64,000 bases of DNA from Idiomarina xiamenensis 10-D-4 (lineage in GTDB: Bacteria; Pseudomonadota; Gammaproteobacteria; Enterobacterales; Alteromonadaceae): positions 62,001 to 126,000 of the forward strand of contig NZ_AMRG01000006.1 of assembly GCF_000299895.1 (NCBI RefSeq), read 5' to 3'. Below the pieces are notes generated by a model. It saw nothing but the letters and a program-made list of their open reading frames with translations, was not told the DNA's origin and did not search any database. Shown in pieces: positions 29,405 to 37,446 of the stretch. Positions within the stretch are counted from its first letter, which is position 1. Each line of letters begins with the position of its first letter. The translations under genes and the position numbers were made by a program.

Positions 29405-29549
29405 TCATTGGCGACAAATTATTTATTATTCAAAAAATATATAACACCATGCGGTATTATTACAAATCAACGAAACGCTACTTTACACTTTGTGATATTT
29501 TTTTACAGTAGCAATAAGCGTTTATCACCAGTACGACAAAGGGATTCAG

Positions 29550-31166
29550 GTGCAACGGCATAAGTGGTATACCAATAAGCGATTTTTAGTCGTTAGTGAA
29601 GTCAGCGACTTTCGCTTGCTTTTGCAACAACAAGTCAGCACCGTCGGGCCACGTGAACTGGTGCTGGCCAAGTCGGCGTTGGAAGCGTATGACAGCTATC
29701 AACAGCAAGCCTTCGATTTTGTTATCTGTGATAATTTTTTAGACGCTAATGCTGCCGGCGCACAAAAACTGTTACAGCGGCTCATCGAGCACGGTCACTA
29801 TCGTTTTCGTAGTAGCTTTGTGATTTGCTGTCCGCAACGCCACCTCGACCGTTTGAAAGGCCACAGTTTAATTTATAGCGCCGATGATGTTTGGGTTGGC
29901 GCCTTTAATAAAGATGAATTACGCCAGCGCTTAGATAATTTGATTGTGCGTAAAGCGGCATTAAAATCCATAGAAGAAGCACTTGACTTTGGTCACCTCA
30001 CCCGCGCAATCGAGTTAGCGCAGGAAAAGGTGGGCCGCGTGCCAAAACTGACCAGCAGTTGTTTGCGCATCATGGCACGCACCTTATTGCAGCAAGCAAA
30101 CTATCAGCAAGCCTTACAGGTGTATCAACGCGTATTAGCCGCCAGCGAACAACATTGGGCGCTGTTAGGCCAAGGCATCTGTCAACTGGAACTAGGGTTG
30201 TACTTGGATACCGTGGAAACACTAGAGCGCCTGTTGCAGCGACAGCACGATGGTGTCGCTGCCTATCTGTATTTGGCCGAAGCGTTGACCAATCTGGGTG
30301 AATATCGGCGCGCTTACGAATGGTTACAGCGTGCCGTCGAAATCGACCCGAGCGCCATTGCGATACAACGTAAGCTAGCCAAACTGGCATTGCAGTTAGA
30401 CGATATGCAATGCTTTGCACAGTGTTATCGTCGTATCATCGTCGATAGTCAACGTCTTAACGAAGATAGCAGCCCGGAAGATATGGTGAACTATGCGCGC
30501 GCCTTGTTCGCCATGTTTGTGCAAAGTGGTCCGGTCAAGGGACAACGGTTTTTGTCAGAGCTGAACGACGTGCTACGCACTCAGCAGCGCCGCTTTGCCG
30601 ATAACCCACAGATCATTCTGCCTTATCAACTGATTCAGGCGCGCATGTTGGCTCACAGTAAAGCCGAACAACAAGCCACACAACTGATCGATTCGGTGAT
30701 CAGCGCTTGTATGGATATTGAACCGGAACTGTTATTACGTGAAGAAGCCGAGCTGACCGTCAATGCGTTACCGCAAAGTGTCAGCGCACAACAACTGCAC
30801 CAGCAAGTTAACGCCGGTATTTCGGTCTTGCGACCGGTGGTGCCGGATGCCGAAAAAGGTCATCAACTTAACCGAGAAGGCATGCAGCTGTTTGAGCAAC
30901 AACAATTGCGCGCCGCCCGGCAGCGCTTTATTGACGCTTTTCGTTACGCGCCAGATAACGTTTCGATCGCTCTTAATTTATTACAAACGCTGTTAAAGTT
31001 AATGGAACATGAAGGCCGTAACGACGACGATATTGAACGTTGTCGACGCTGTGTACTCACAGCACAGAACCTGACAGCCGCTGACAATCGCCGCCATCAT
31101 TTAGATGTCTTACAAGTCAAACTCAACGAATTGCGCTATCGGCGCTTAAGCAAGGAGTCGGCCTAA
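29550..31166 (+). CDS. Receiver-domain protein with TPR repeats
   Basis: A 538-residue protein from GTG 29550 with AAAGGG upstream. Residues about 10-135 form a CheY-like receiver (FLVVSEVSDFRLLLQQ, a likely phospho-Asp in FVICDNF). However, the usual KPF motif is replaced by VGAFNKDEL, so the switch lysine appears missing. About residues 165-300 contain several TPR repeats (for example YLAEALTNLGEYRRAYEWLQRAVEIDPSA), and a further TPR-like pair lies near 430-480. The stop overlaps the start of the next gene, a soluble histidine kinase, as TAATG, which makes the two probable partners. The output is likely protein binding through TPRs, not DNA binding. Confidence 0.8.
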   Translation: MQRHKWYTNKRFLVVSEVSDFRLLLQQQVSTVGPRELVLAKSALEAYDSYQQQAFDFVICDNFLDANAAGAQKLLQRLIEHGHYRFRSSFVICCPQRHLDRLKGHSLIYSADDVWVGAFNKDELRQRLDNLIVRKAALKSIEEALDFGHLTRAIELAQEKVGRVPKLTSSCLRIMARTLLQQANYQQALQVYQRVLAASEQHWALLGQGICQLELGLYLDTVETLERLLQRQHDGVAAYLYLAEALTNLGEYRRAYEWLQRAVEIDPSAIAIQRKLAKLALQLDDMQCFAQCYRRIIVDSQRLNEDSSPEDMVNYARALFAMFVQSGPVKGQRFLSELNDVLRTQQRRFADNPQIILPYQLIQARMLAHSKAEQQATQLIDSVISACMDIEPELLLREEAELTVNALPQSVSAQQLHQQVNAGISVLRPVVPDAEKGHQLNREGMQLFEQQQLRAARQRFIDAFRYAPDNVSIALNLLQTLLKLMEHEGRNDDDIERCRRCVLTAQNLTAADNRRHHLDVLQVKLNELRYRRLSKESA

Positions 31167-31852
31167 TGTCTGAGTCGAACAAAACGCTGGATTTTCCCAC
31201 CATTTTAGCCAGTAGCGCACACGACATGAAAAACTCGCTGTGTTTATTTGTACAAGCCATCGAGAGTTTAGCTGAGCGTATGCAAGGCCAACCCGAGTCA
31301 GAAGAGCTGGCACGTTTGCATTACGAAGCGCAGCGTATTAATGGCTCGCTGGTGCAACTGTTGGCACTCTACCGACACGAGCATGAGCCACTGTCATTTG
31401 ACGCGGAACAGATTTTTATCGAAGAACTGTTAGAAGAAGTGTTGTTAAACCACGAACTGTATGCCGAGCATCGTCAAATTGAGACCGAACTACGGATCGA
31501 TAGCGAACTGCAATGGTATGTCGACCGCGACCTACTGAGTAATTTATTGAATGATATTGTTGCTAATGCTTTGCGCTATAGCGCCGATAAGTTATTGATT
31601 ACGGCGAGCTGTGAGAATCAACAACTACATATTTGCATCAACGACGATGGCGAAGGCTATCCCGCCGAGATGTTAAAAGCATCAACGCAGCCGCTACAGC
31701 AGTATGATTTTAGTGCATCGCGGACTGGTTTGGGGTTGTTCTTTGCGCAATTAATCGCGCAAACTCACAAAAATCAAAACGGTTGCGGGCACATCACCTT
31801 AGCCAATGGTGGTGAGTTAGGTGGCGGCTTATTTCGACTGGTATTACCCTAA
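31166..31852 (+). CDS. Soluble histidine kinase
   Basis: A 228-residue protein without membrane helices or sensor domain. A HisKA-like helix carries the phospho-accepting His in SSAHDMKNSLCLF (about residue 18). The HATPase domain follows with an N-box around LLNDIVANALRYS, a G1 box INDDGEGYP and a G2 box TGLGLFFAQLI. Because input domains are absent, the signal may arrive through the TPR-receiver partner encoded immediately upstream. It appears complete. Confidence 0.82.
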   Translation: MSESNKTLDFPTILASSAHDMKNSLCLFVQAIESLAERMQGQPESEELARLHYEAQRINGSLVQLLALYRHEHEPLSFDAEQIFIEELLEEVLLNHELYAEHRQIETELRIDSELQWYVDRDLLSNLLNDIVANALRYSADKLLITASCENQQLHICINDDGEGYPAEMLKASTQPLQQYDFSASRTGLGLFFAQLIAQTHKNQNGCGHITLANGGELGGGLFRLVLP

Positions 31853-31951
31853 GCCATGCACGAGTTAAGCTTAGCACTACCCTAACGTGCCGTTCTCCGT
31901 TAGTATGGAACGCACTGGCTAACAAAAACCATAAATCAGTCACAGGTAGCT

Positions 31952-32707
31952 ATGACCTTTACCATTGTTATCATTCTCATTGTCACCTTGGTGATCCTTG
32001 CCATCGCGGTGAATGCGATTCAGCAGCATAAACAACGCGTCGATTTAGAGCGTCGACAAACCCTGCACCGTTATCGATTAATGCTGGATGGCACCGAAGA
32101 TATGATTGCTGCTGCCAGCAACTTCCCGGTCGGCAAAGGCGTACTGTTAATGCTTTACAAGCGCGCAGTAGAAGCGCTGCAAGGTATGTTAAAGGTCAGC
32201 CCCAGCAACGAACTGAAACAGCGTTTAAGCGATTATGAAGAGCGCTTGAAGAACACCGATCCAAACGACCAAACACTGTTATCAGAGCGCATCGACCTGC
32301 CCGAAAATGATAAACAAATCATCGCTATGATCAACGCCGTTAAAAAGTTACGTACTACGCTACGGCAAGAGCATTCACGCGGTAAAGTCGATACCCAGCT
32401 GTATTTAGCCGAAGAACGGCGATTGGTTAAAATTCAGGTCACTATCAACGTCGAAAGCTTAGTTCGTCGTGGCGGTAATGCTTATAAATCAGGTATGTTA
32501 GGCTCGGCTCGTCAGTATTACGAAAAAGCCATGAAGACCCTCCAAGATCAGCCTTTTAGTGACGATTACATCACCAATAAGCAGGCTTTTCTATCGCAAG
32601 AGTTGAGCATGATCACCGAAGAGCTACGCGACACTAACGCGCGTGATGCGCGCGAGAAAAAACAAGACGACATCGAAGAATTGTTCCAACCCAAGAAAAA
32701 GTGGTGA
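31952..32707 (+). CDS. Membrane-anchored helical protein of unknown function
   Basis: 251 residues: one N-terminal transmembrane helix (about 3-22), then a long, charged, mostly alpha-helical cytoplasmic region with the look of TPR-like helical pairs (VRRGGNAYKSGMLGSARQYYEKAM near residue 175) and a very basic C-terminal tail. The start ATG follows CACAGGTAGCT. It lies 99 bases downstream of the kinase gene and might belong to the same signalling block. I do not recognise a named family. Confidence 0.7.
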   Translation: MTFTIVIILIVTLVILAIAVNAIQQHKQRVDLERRQTLHRYRLMLDGTEDMIAAASNFPVGKGVLLMLYKRAVEALQGMLKVSPSNELKQRLSDYEERLKNTDPNDQTLLSERIDLPENDKQIIAMINAVKKLRTTLRQEHSRGKVDTQLYLAEERRLVKIQVTINVESLVRRGGNAYKSGMLGSARQYYEKAMKTLQDQPFSDDYITNKQAFLSQELSMITEELRDTNARDAREKKQDDIEELFQPKKKW

Positions 32708-32786
32708 TAGCTTGGCCAGCATGGGCTGCTGTCGGCAGCGCGTTGTTTTATAATTGGGTTATTTACAATTCGATAGGATCGTTAAT

Positions 32787-33146
32787 ATGTCGAAATCTCG
32801 TCGAGATCAACACAGCAGTTTATCCGATCAACTCAGTCAACTGGTTTACAGCACCGATCAAGGCCGTATAAATCCAGAGCCAGCAGCAGAAAGCCTGCCC
32901 GAGGGCGACGGTATCGTGCGACTACGTCGTGAAAGCAAAGGTCGTAAAGGCAAAGGTGTGACACTCATTGACGGTTTATTGGTCGATACCGAGACCCGCA
33001 AAAAAATTGCCAAACAGTTGAAGCAACGCTGTGGCGTTGGTGGTGCCGTCAAAGGTAGCATCATCGAAATTCAGGGAGACCAACGCGAGAGCATTAAACA
33101 ATGGTTAACCGAGCAAGGTTACCGGGTGAAATTAGCCGGTGGTTAG
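32787..33146 (+). CDS. yciH: SUI1/eIF1-family translation factor YciH
   Basis: A 119-residue protein of the bacterial eIF1 homologues, which influence start-site selection on the 30S subunit. The SUI1 domain is at about residues 45-119 (VRLRRESKGRKGKGVTLIDG, CGVGGAVKGSIIEIQGDQ). The start is ATG 32787 after ATAGGATC; an upstream in-frame start at 32754 would add an unlikely extension. It converges with the partner-switching phosphatase gene. Confidence 0.88.
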   Translation: MSKSRRDQHSSLSDQLSQLVYSTDQGRINPEPAAESLPEGDGIVRLRRESKGRKGKGVTLIDGLLVDTETRKKIAKQLKQRCGVGGAVKGSIIEIQGDQRESIKQWLTEQGYRVKLAGG

Positions 33147-33168
33147 GCGCTCTAGGCCTGCTATCGGT

Positions 33169-34827
33169 TCAGCTGTTTAACGAATAAACTAAGCTCAGAC
33201 AGCGTCCGTTATCACTTAACGCGAGTTCATCGCAGAGCCGCTCCATCAGCTCCAAGCCACGCCCATATTCGCGCGTTGCCAGTTGTTGTCGTGCCGATAC
33301 CGAGGGCGACCAACTGGAGCCACTGTTACGGATATTCATGTGTAAACAAGCTTGTTGCGGTAAATAACGTATTTGAAAGCTGATTTCTGCCTGTTCTAGC
33401 GTGGCTAAACGCTGTTGACGTAATTGATAGTAGCGCTCGAAGCCCTCATGCTGCTCTTTTAAACTCGAGTCTAATCCCAAAATACCGTGCTCAAGGGCAT
33501 TGTTATAAGCCTCGGCCAGCAGTAAATATAGCGTCGTCCGGTGATCACGGATACCACGAAACTGGCCCAGTGACTGCACCACATCGGCGACCGGATCGAG
33601 CTCGCGTAATTCTGCGGCAGTCAGATCAACCTGTAACTGAAACGGTAAACCTTGGTGTTCATACTCCGGTTCTCGTTCTTTAATACCGGTCGCACAGCAG
33701 CGTAAAATCGCCAGCGATACATCATCACGTTGCGGGGTATCGCCGCGAAATGCTTCTATGGCGCTAACCACCCGGTCGATATCCAATGACGGCTGCGCCG
33801 CTAATAAATCGATTAAGCCCTGCTCGGATAAACTTTGCTGTTGGCTATTATGCAACTCGATCAAACCGTCGGTGTAAAGCACTAAGCTCATACCAGCACT
33901 GAGGCGTAAGTTGGTGACACGGCTATCGAAATCATCATCAGCCAAAATACCTAGCGCCATATGCGAGGCAGGTAAACGCTTACTCAAACGCTGTTGCTGA
34001 TCCAACACTAATGCATCGGGCATGCCACCATTCCAGTAAGTTAAACGTTCTCCCGACGCTGATAGCTCGGCGATAAAGGCAGCGCAAAACATGTCATCGG
34101 GTAGCAGCTGTGCCAAACGATGATTAAACTCTGCCGCCATTTCCGCCACCGAAACGCCACGCTCGACCATGGTAAAAAAGGCTTGAGATAGGGGTAAAGC
34201 TCCGGTTGCAGGGGCTAAACCATGACCGGTAAAATCGCCCATAAACACATATAAATTGCCCAGCGGTCCCGATGCGGATAAGCACAGATCGCCGTTAAAG
34301 CTGGTGGCTGGGGATAGATAGGTCTGTAGGTGCTCATAGTCTAAGAAATTACGACTTAAGGCATTTTGCAATATATGCTCGACAATGTCGTGCTCGCGTT
34401 GCACACGCGCCGAATGCCAAGCCAAACTGCGATTTTTCTCGACCAAGGTACGGCTCAGCTCACGCAAGCGGAAGTGAGAGCGAAGCTTGGCCTGTAACAT
34501 GATGGGTTCTATCGGTGTTGCTAAAAAGTCATCACCACCGACACTTAAACAACGTAATAGCGTCTGCTCGTCGTTTAAGTGAGTCATAAAGATGATTGGC
34601 AGATGAATACCATCGGCCTGAGACTTCAACCGCGGCGCCGTTTCGTAACCATCCATGCCAGGTAACTCGACGTCTAATAGCACAATATCAGGCAACGCGG
34701 TTGCCGCTTGCTGCAGTGCTTGTTCACCACTATGCGCGACCGTGACTTGGTGACCAAACCGGCCGATCATCTCAGCTAAAGCGGGGTGATGCCCCGCTTC
34801 GGCGCTCACCACCAAGACGCGCATCAT
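33169..34827 (-). CDS. Partner-switching response regulator: receiver, PP2C phosphatase and HATPase kinase (CrsR/HsbR-like)
   Basis: A 552-residue three-domain protein. The receiver (1-125) has phospho-Asp52 in IVLLDVELPGMDG, but its usual N-terminal acidic pair is reduced and the KP motif reads ATPIEP. The PP2C/SpoIIE phosphatase (about 165-385) contains GDFTGHGLAPATGAL and LYTDGLIE. The C-terminal GHKL-type kinase (about 400-552) has YNNALEHGILGLDS. In Shewanella CrsR and Pseudomonas HsbR the same layout phosphorylates and dephosphorylates a STAS partner to control sigmaS or motility. The STAS partner is encoded 5 bases upstream. The target sigma or anti-sigma protein is not in this window. 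Confidence 0.85.
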   Translation of the reverse strand: MMRVLVVSAEAGHHPALAEMIGRFGHQVTVAHSGEQALQQAATALPDIVLLDVELPGMDGYETAPRLKSQADGIHLPIIFMTHLNDEQTLLRCLSVGGDDFLATPIEPIMLQAKLRSHFRLRELSRTLVEKNRSLAWHSARVQREHDIVEHILQNALSRNFLDYEHLQTYLSPATSFNGDLCLSASGPLGNLYVFMGDFTGHGLAPATGALPLSQAFFTMVERGVSVAEMAAEFNHRLAQLLPDDMFCAAFIAELSASGERLTYWNGGMPDALVLDQQQRLSKRLPASHMALGILADDDFDSRVTNLRLSAGMSLVLYTDGLIELHNSQQQSLSEQGLIDLLAAQPSLDIDRVVSAIEAFRGDTPQRDDVSLAILRCCATGIKEREPEYEHQGLPFQLQVDLTAAELRELDPVADVVQSLGQFRGIRDHRTTLYLLLAEAYNNALEHGILGLDSSLKEQHEGFERYYQLRQQRLATLEQAEISFQIRYLPQQACLHMNIRNSGSSWSPSVSARQQLATREYGRGLELMERLCDELALSDNGRCLSLVYSLNS

Positions 34828-34832
34828 GCTGG

Positions 34833-35138
34833 TTACTCAATAACAAACATCTTATCAAACCGGGAGATTTCTAAAATACGGCGCACTTCCGGTCGACAAT
34901 TAATGAGGTTGACACCTTGAATGCTGTTGCCCAACGATTTACGCATATTCAGCAGCATACCCAGAGCCGAGCTATCAAGGTATTCTGTTTCACGCAAATC
35001 GATAATAACGAGTGGTTGCTGGCTTCCTACCGATGCATAAGCCTGGCGAAACTCCTGTACCAGACTGAAATCAAAACGACCTTTGATGGTAATGATTAAC
35101 TGCTTACCATCATTTGAAAACTGAGTGTGCAAACTCAT
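34833..35138 (-). CDS. STAS-domain anti-sigma factor antagonist (CrsA/HsbA-like)
   Basis: A 101-residue single STAS domain. The phospho-acceptor serine lies in YLDSSALGMLL (Ser56/Ser57), preceded by LVIIDLRE. It is the natural substrate of the kinase/phosphatase encoded 5 bases downstream in the same operon. By analogy with CrsA and HsbA, its unphosphorylated form binds an anti-sigma factor; the actual partner here is unknown. Confidence 0.85.
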   Translation of the reverse strand: MSLHTQFSNDGKQLIITIKGRFDFSLVQEFRQAYASVGSQQPLVIIDLRETEYLDSSALGMLLNMRKSLGNSIQGVNLINCRPEVRRILEISRFDKMFVIE

Positions 35139-35303
35139 ACATTGTTGACCTGTTTTAAACGTTAACTAACTTTGTTATTTTTTATTAACTACCTGAATAA
35201 CGCTACTATTATGACACGAACCCAGCAATTTATCATTGTCATTGGTGCCGCAATAGCCTAACCTCTGACGCTAACCGTCACTACTCATTGAGTCAATAAC
35301 ATT

Positions 35304-36095
35304 ATGGTTGACGCCGGTAATTTAGCCATTCTTTTGGTTGAACCCTCTGAAGTTCAACGCCGAGTCATCAGTCAGCATTTAGCCGACGCCGGTATTAAGC
35401 AGTTAAGCACAGCAGCCAGCATCGACGAGGCGAAGCAGCAAATTTTGCGCTTACAACCTGACCTCATTGCCAGCGCGATGTACTTTGACGACGGCACCGC
35501 ACATGATCTGATTGCCTTTTTGCAAAGCCAGCCGCAACTTCGCGAGACCAGCTTTATGTTGGTTTCTAGCGAGTACAAGGCTCATCAATTAGAAGCGCTA
35601 AAGCAATCAGGGATCGTCGCTATTCTGCCAAAACCCTTTACCCCTGAGCAGCTGCAACGAGCGGTAAATGCCACCATTGAATTGATTGAACCAACACCGT
35701 TAGCACTGCAAAACTTTGACGTTGAGGATTTGCGCGTACTGGTTGTTGACGACAGCATCACTTCTCGTCATTTTATTTGCCGCGTATTAGGTAATTTGGG
35801 CATTGACGATATTGTCGAGGCTGAACATGCACAGCAAGCCATTGCTATCCTCGACCAGCAACATTTTGACATTATTGTCACCGATTTCCATATGCCAGAT
35901 GTCAATGGCCGCGAGTTAGCCGCCAGTATTCGACAAATGCCTAATCATGCGCATACGCCGATTTTAATGATCACCGCTCGTACCGACGAGCCTCAACTCG
36001 CCAACATCAAGCAAAGTGGTATTGACGCGCTAACCGATAAGCCCTTTGAACCAGAAACGCTACGTCGTTTACTGGCGCGATTACTTGACCAGTAA
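35304..36095 (+). CDS. Tandem receiver-domain protein
   Basis: 263 residues made of two CheY-like domains and nothing else. The second (about 140-263) is canonical: VLVVDDSITSRHFI, phospho-Asp in IIVTDFHMPDVNG, ARTDEP and DKPFEP. The first (about 8-125) has LVEPSEVQRRVI and LPKPFTPEQL, but where the phospho-Asp should be it reads LIASAMYFDDG, so it is probably not phosphorylated. It is divergent from the STAS/phosphatase pair (165-base gap), which suggests a common pathway. It probably acts by protein contact. Confidence 0.82.
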   Translation: MVDAGNLAILLVEPSEVQRRVISQHLADAGIKQLSTAASIDEAKQQILRLQPDLIASAMYFDDGTAHDLIAFLQSQPQLRETSFMLVSSEYKAHQLEALKQSGIVAILPKPFTPEQLQRAVNATIELIEPTPLALQNFDVEDLRVLVVDDSITSRHFICRVLGNLGIDDIVEAEHAQQAIAILDQQHFDIIVTDFHMPDVNGRELAASIRQMPNHAHTPILMITARTDEPQLANIKQSGIDALTDKPFEPETLRRLLARLLDQ

Positions 36096-36110
36096 AGACT
36101 ACGGGCCATA

Positions 36111-36146
36111 AAAAATGCCAGTCAAGACACTCTTGACTGGCATTTT
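36111..36146. terminator. Bidirectional intrinsic terminator
   Basis: A hairpin with arms AATGCCAGTCAAGA and TCTTGACTGGCATT, preceded by an A-run and followed by TTTT. It lies between the convergent tandem-receiver and amidohydrolase genes and could stop transcription from both sides. Confidence 0.85.
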
Positions 36147-36165
36147 AATAGCCGCTTAGTAAGGC

Positions 36166-37446
36166 TTACTTCTGTTTATACTTTTCGTAAAGCTGCTTGT
36201 GTCGATTATTTAAATCAACTTCGGCACCATTAATAAACATATGGCTAAGGTCTTGTCCTAATTGGCTCATAACGTCGCCCTGAGAGATGATTAGCGACGC
36301 TTGCTTACCCACTTCTAACGAGCCTAAGCGGTCAGCCACGCCCATAATTTCAGCGGGGGTCAAGGTGATTGCGCGTAATGCCGCTTCTTTATCCAGACCA
36401 AATGCCACCGTGTTACCCGCTGCAAATGGTAGATTACGGATATCCCAGTAACCGGGAATCGCTATGGCCACTTGTACACCCGCCTGAATCAGCTGTGACG
36501 GAGCACGGAAGGCTTGGTCATAGGACTCGTCGTCACGACTCGGTAAACCGTATGGCGCACCATATACAACCGGTACTTGCGCAGCACGTAATGGCTCGAT
36601 AATACGCCAAGCGTCACGCCCACCAACGATGACTAACTGAAAACCATATTCGCGGGCAAATGCTAGCGCCTGTTCAATTTGACGTTTATCATCGGCGTGC
36701 ACATAGAGTTTTTCACTGCCATCAAATAAGCCTGTCATCGCCTCCCAACGAATGTCTTTAGCGATCGATTTATCGGCTTGTTTAGCCTCGTAGTAAGCTT
36801 TCGCATCAACAAACACTTGCTGCAAACGCTGGCGCGCTTCGGCTTGCGCTTTGCGCTGCTCTTCAGGCGAGCGGCGTTCCCACCAAGCATCACTAATGGC
36901 GGTGTTGGGCCAACTAACATGGATACCCAAGTTGGTCTGTTCACTGGCGTCTACCCAAGTCCAACCATCGGTTTTCATTAGGCTAGAACGACCCATGATC
37001 AGATCGCCCTGAGGCACCACCTGTGCGTGCGTAATACCGTTATAACGCACCGTTGGAATCACCTCTGAATCGGGGTTATAAGCGACATGACCAGACACTT
37101 CTGGGTGCACCGGACCGACCTCATCGGTATCGCGAGTGGCACGGACAGCCTCGATTTCGACCAAACCTAACACCGTATCCATAGCAATAATACCGGGATA
37201 TACGTGTTGTCCACTGACATCGATAACACGCGCATCAGACGGTACCTCGATGGCGTCGCCAATAGCAGTGATCTTGCCTTGTTCAAACAACAAGTCGGTA
37301 TTTTCTAAAGTGCCATTGGCGACGGTATGTAAAGTGCCACCTTGCAATAGAATGGCTTGCGTTTGAGGTTCCCCGGGAACCATATCATGGGCATGTACTG
37401 TGGCCGCTACGGCCACAGCGGTTAAAGCTGTTAATAAGCGTTTCAT
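36166..37446 (-). CDS. Exported amidohydrolase-family protein lacking the metal HxH motif
   Basis: A 426-residue protein with a signal peptide (cleavage after VHAHD region, about residue 20). It has the amidohydrolase composite beta-domain start (ILLQGGTLHTVANGTLENTDLLFEQGKITAIG) and the ending SLEVGKQASLIISQGDVM. The position normally holding PGxIDxHxH reads PGIIAMDTVLGL, so the first metal ligands are missing. It starts as TAATG on the stop of the larger amidohydrolase gene upstream, so the two are a coupled operon. It may be an inactive or structural partner of that enzyme. Such pairs occur in Shewanella/Idiomarina-type genomes. Confidence 0.8.
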   Translation of the reverse strand: MKRLLTALTAVAVAATVHAHDMVPGEPQTQAILLQGGTLHTVANGTLENTDLLFEQGKITAIGDAIEVPSDARVIDVSGQHVYPGIIAMDTVLGLVEIEAVRATRDTDEVGPVHPEVSGHVAYNPDSEVIPTVRYNGITHAQVVPQGDLIMGRSSLMKTDGWTWVDASEQTNLGIHVSWPNTAISDAWWERRSPEEQRKAQAEARQRLQQVFVDAKAYYEAKQADKSIAKDIRWEAMTGLFDGSEKLYVHADDKRQIEQALAFAREYGFQLVIVGGRDAWRIIEPLRAAQVPVVYGAPYGLPSRDDESYDQAFRAPSQLIQAGVQVAIAIPGYWDIRNLPFAAGNTVAFGLDKEAALRAITLTPAEIMGVADRLGSLEVGKQASLIISQGDVMSQLGQDLSHMFINGAEVDLNNRHKQLYEKYKQK

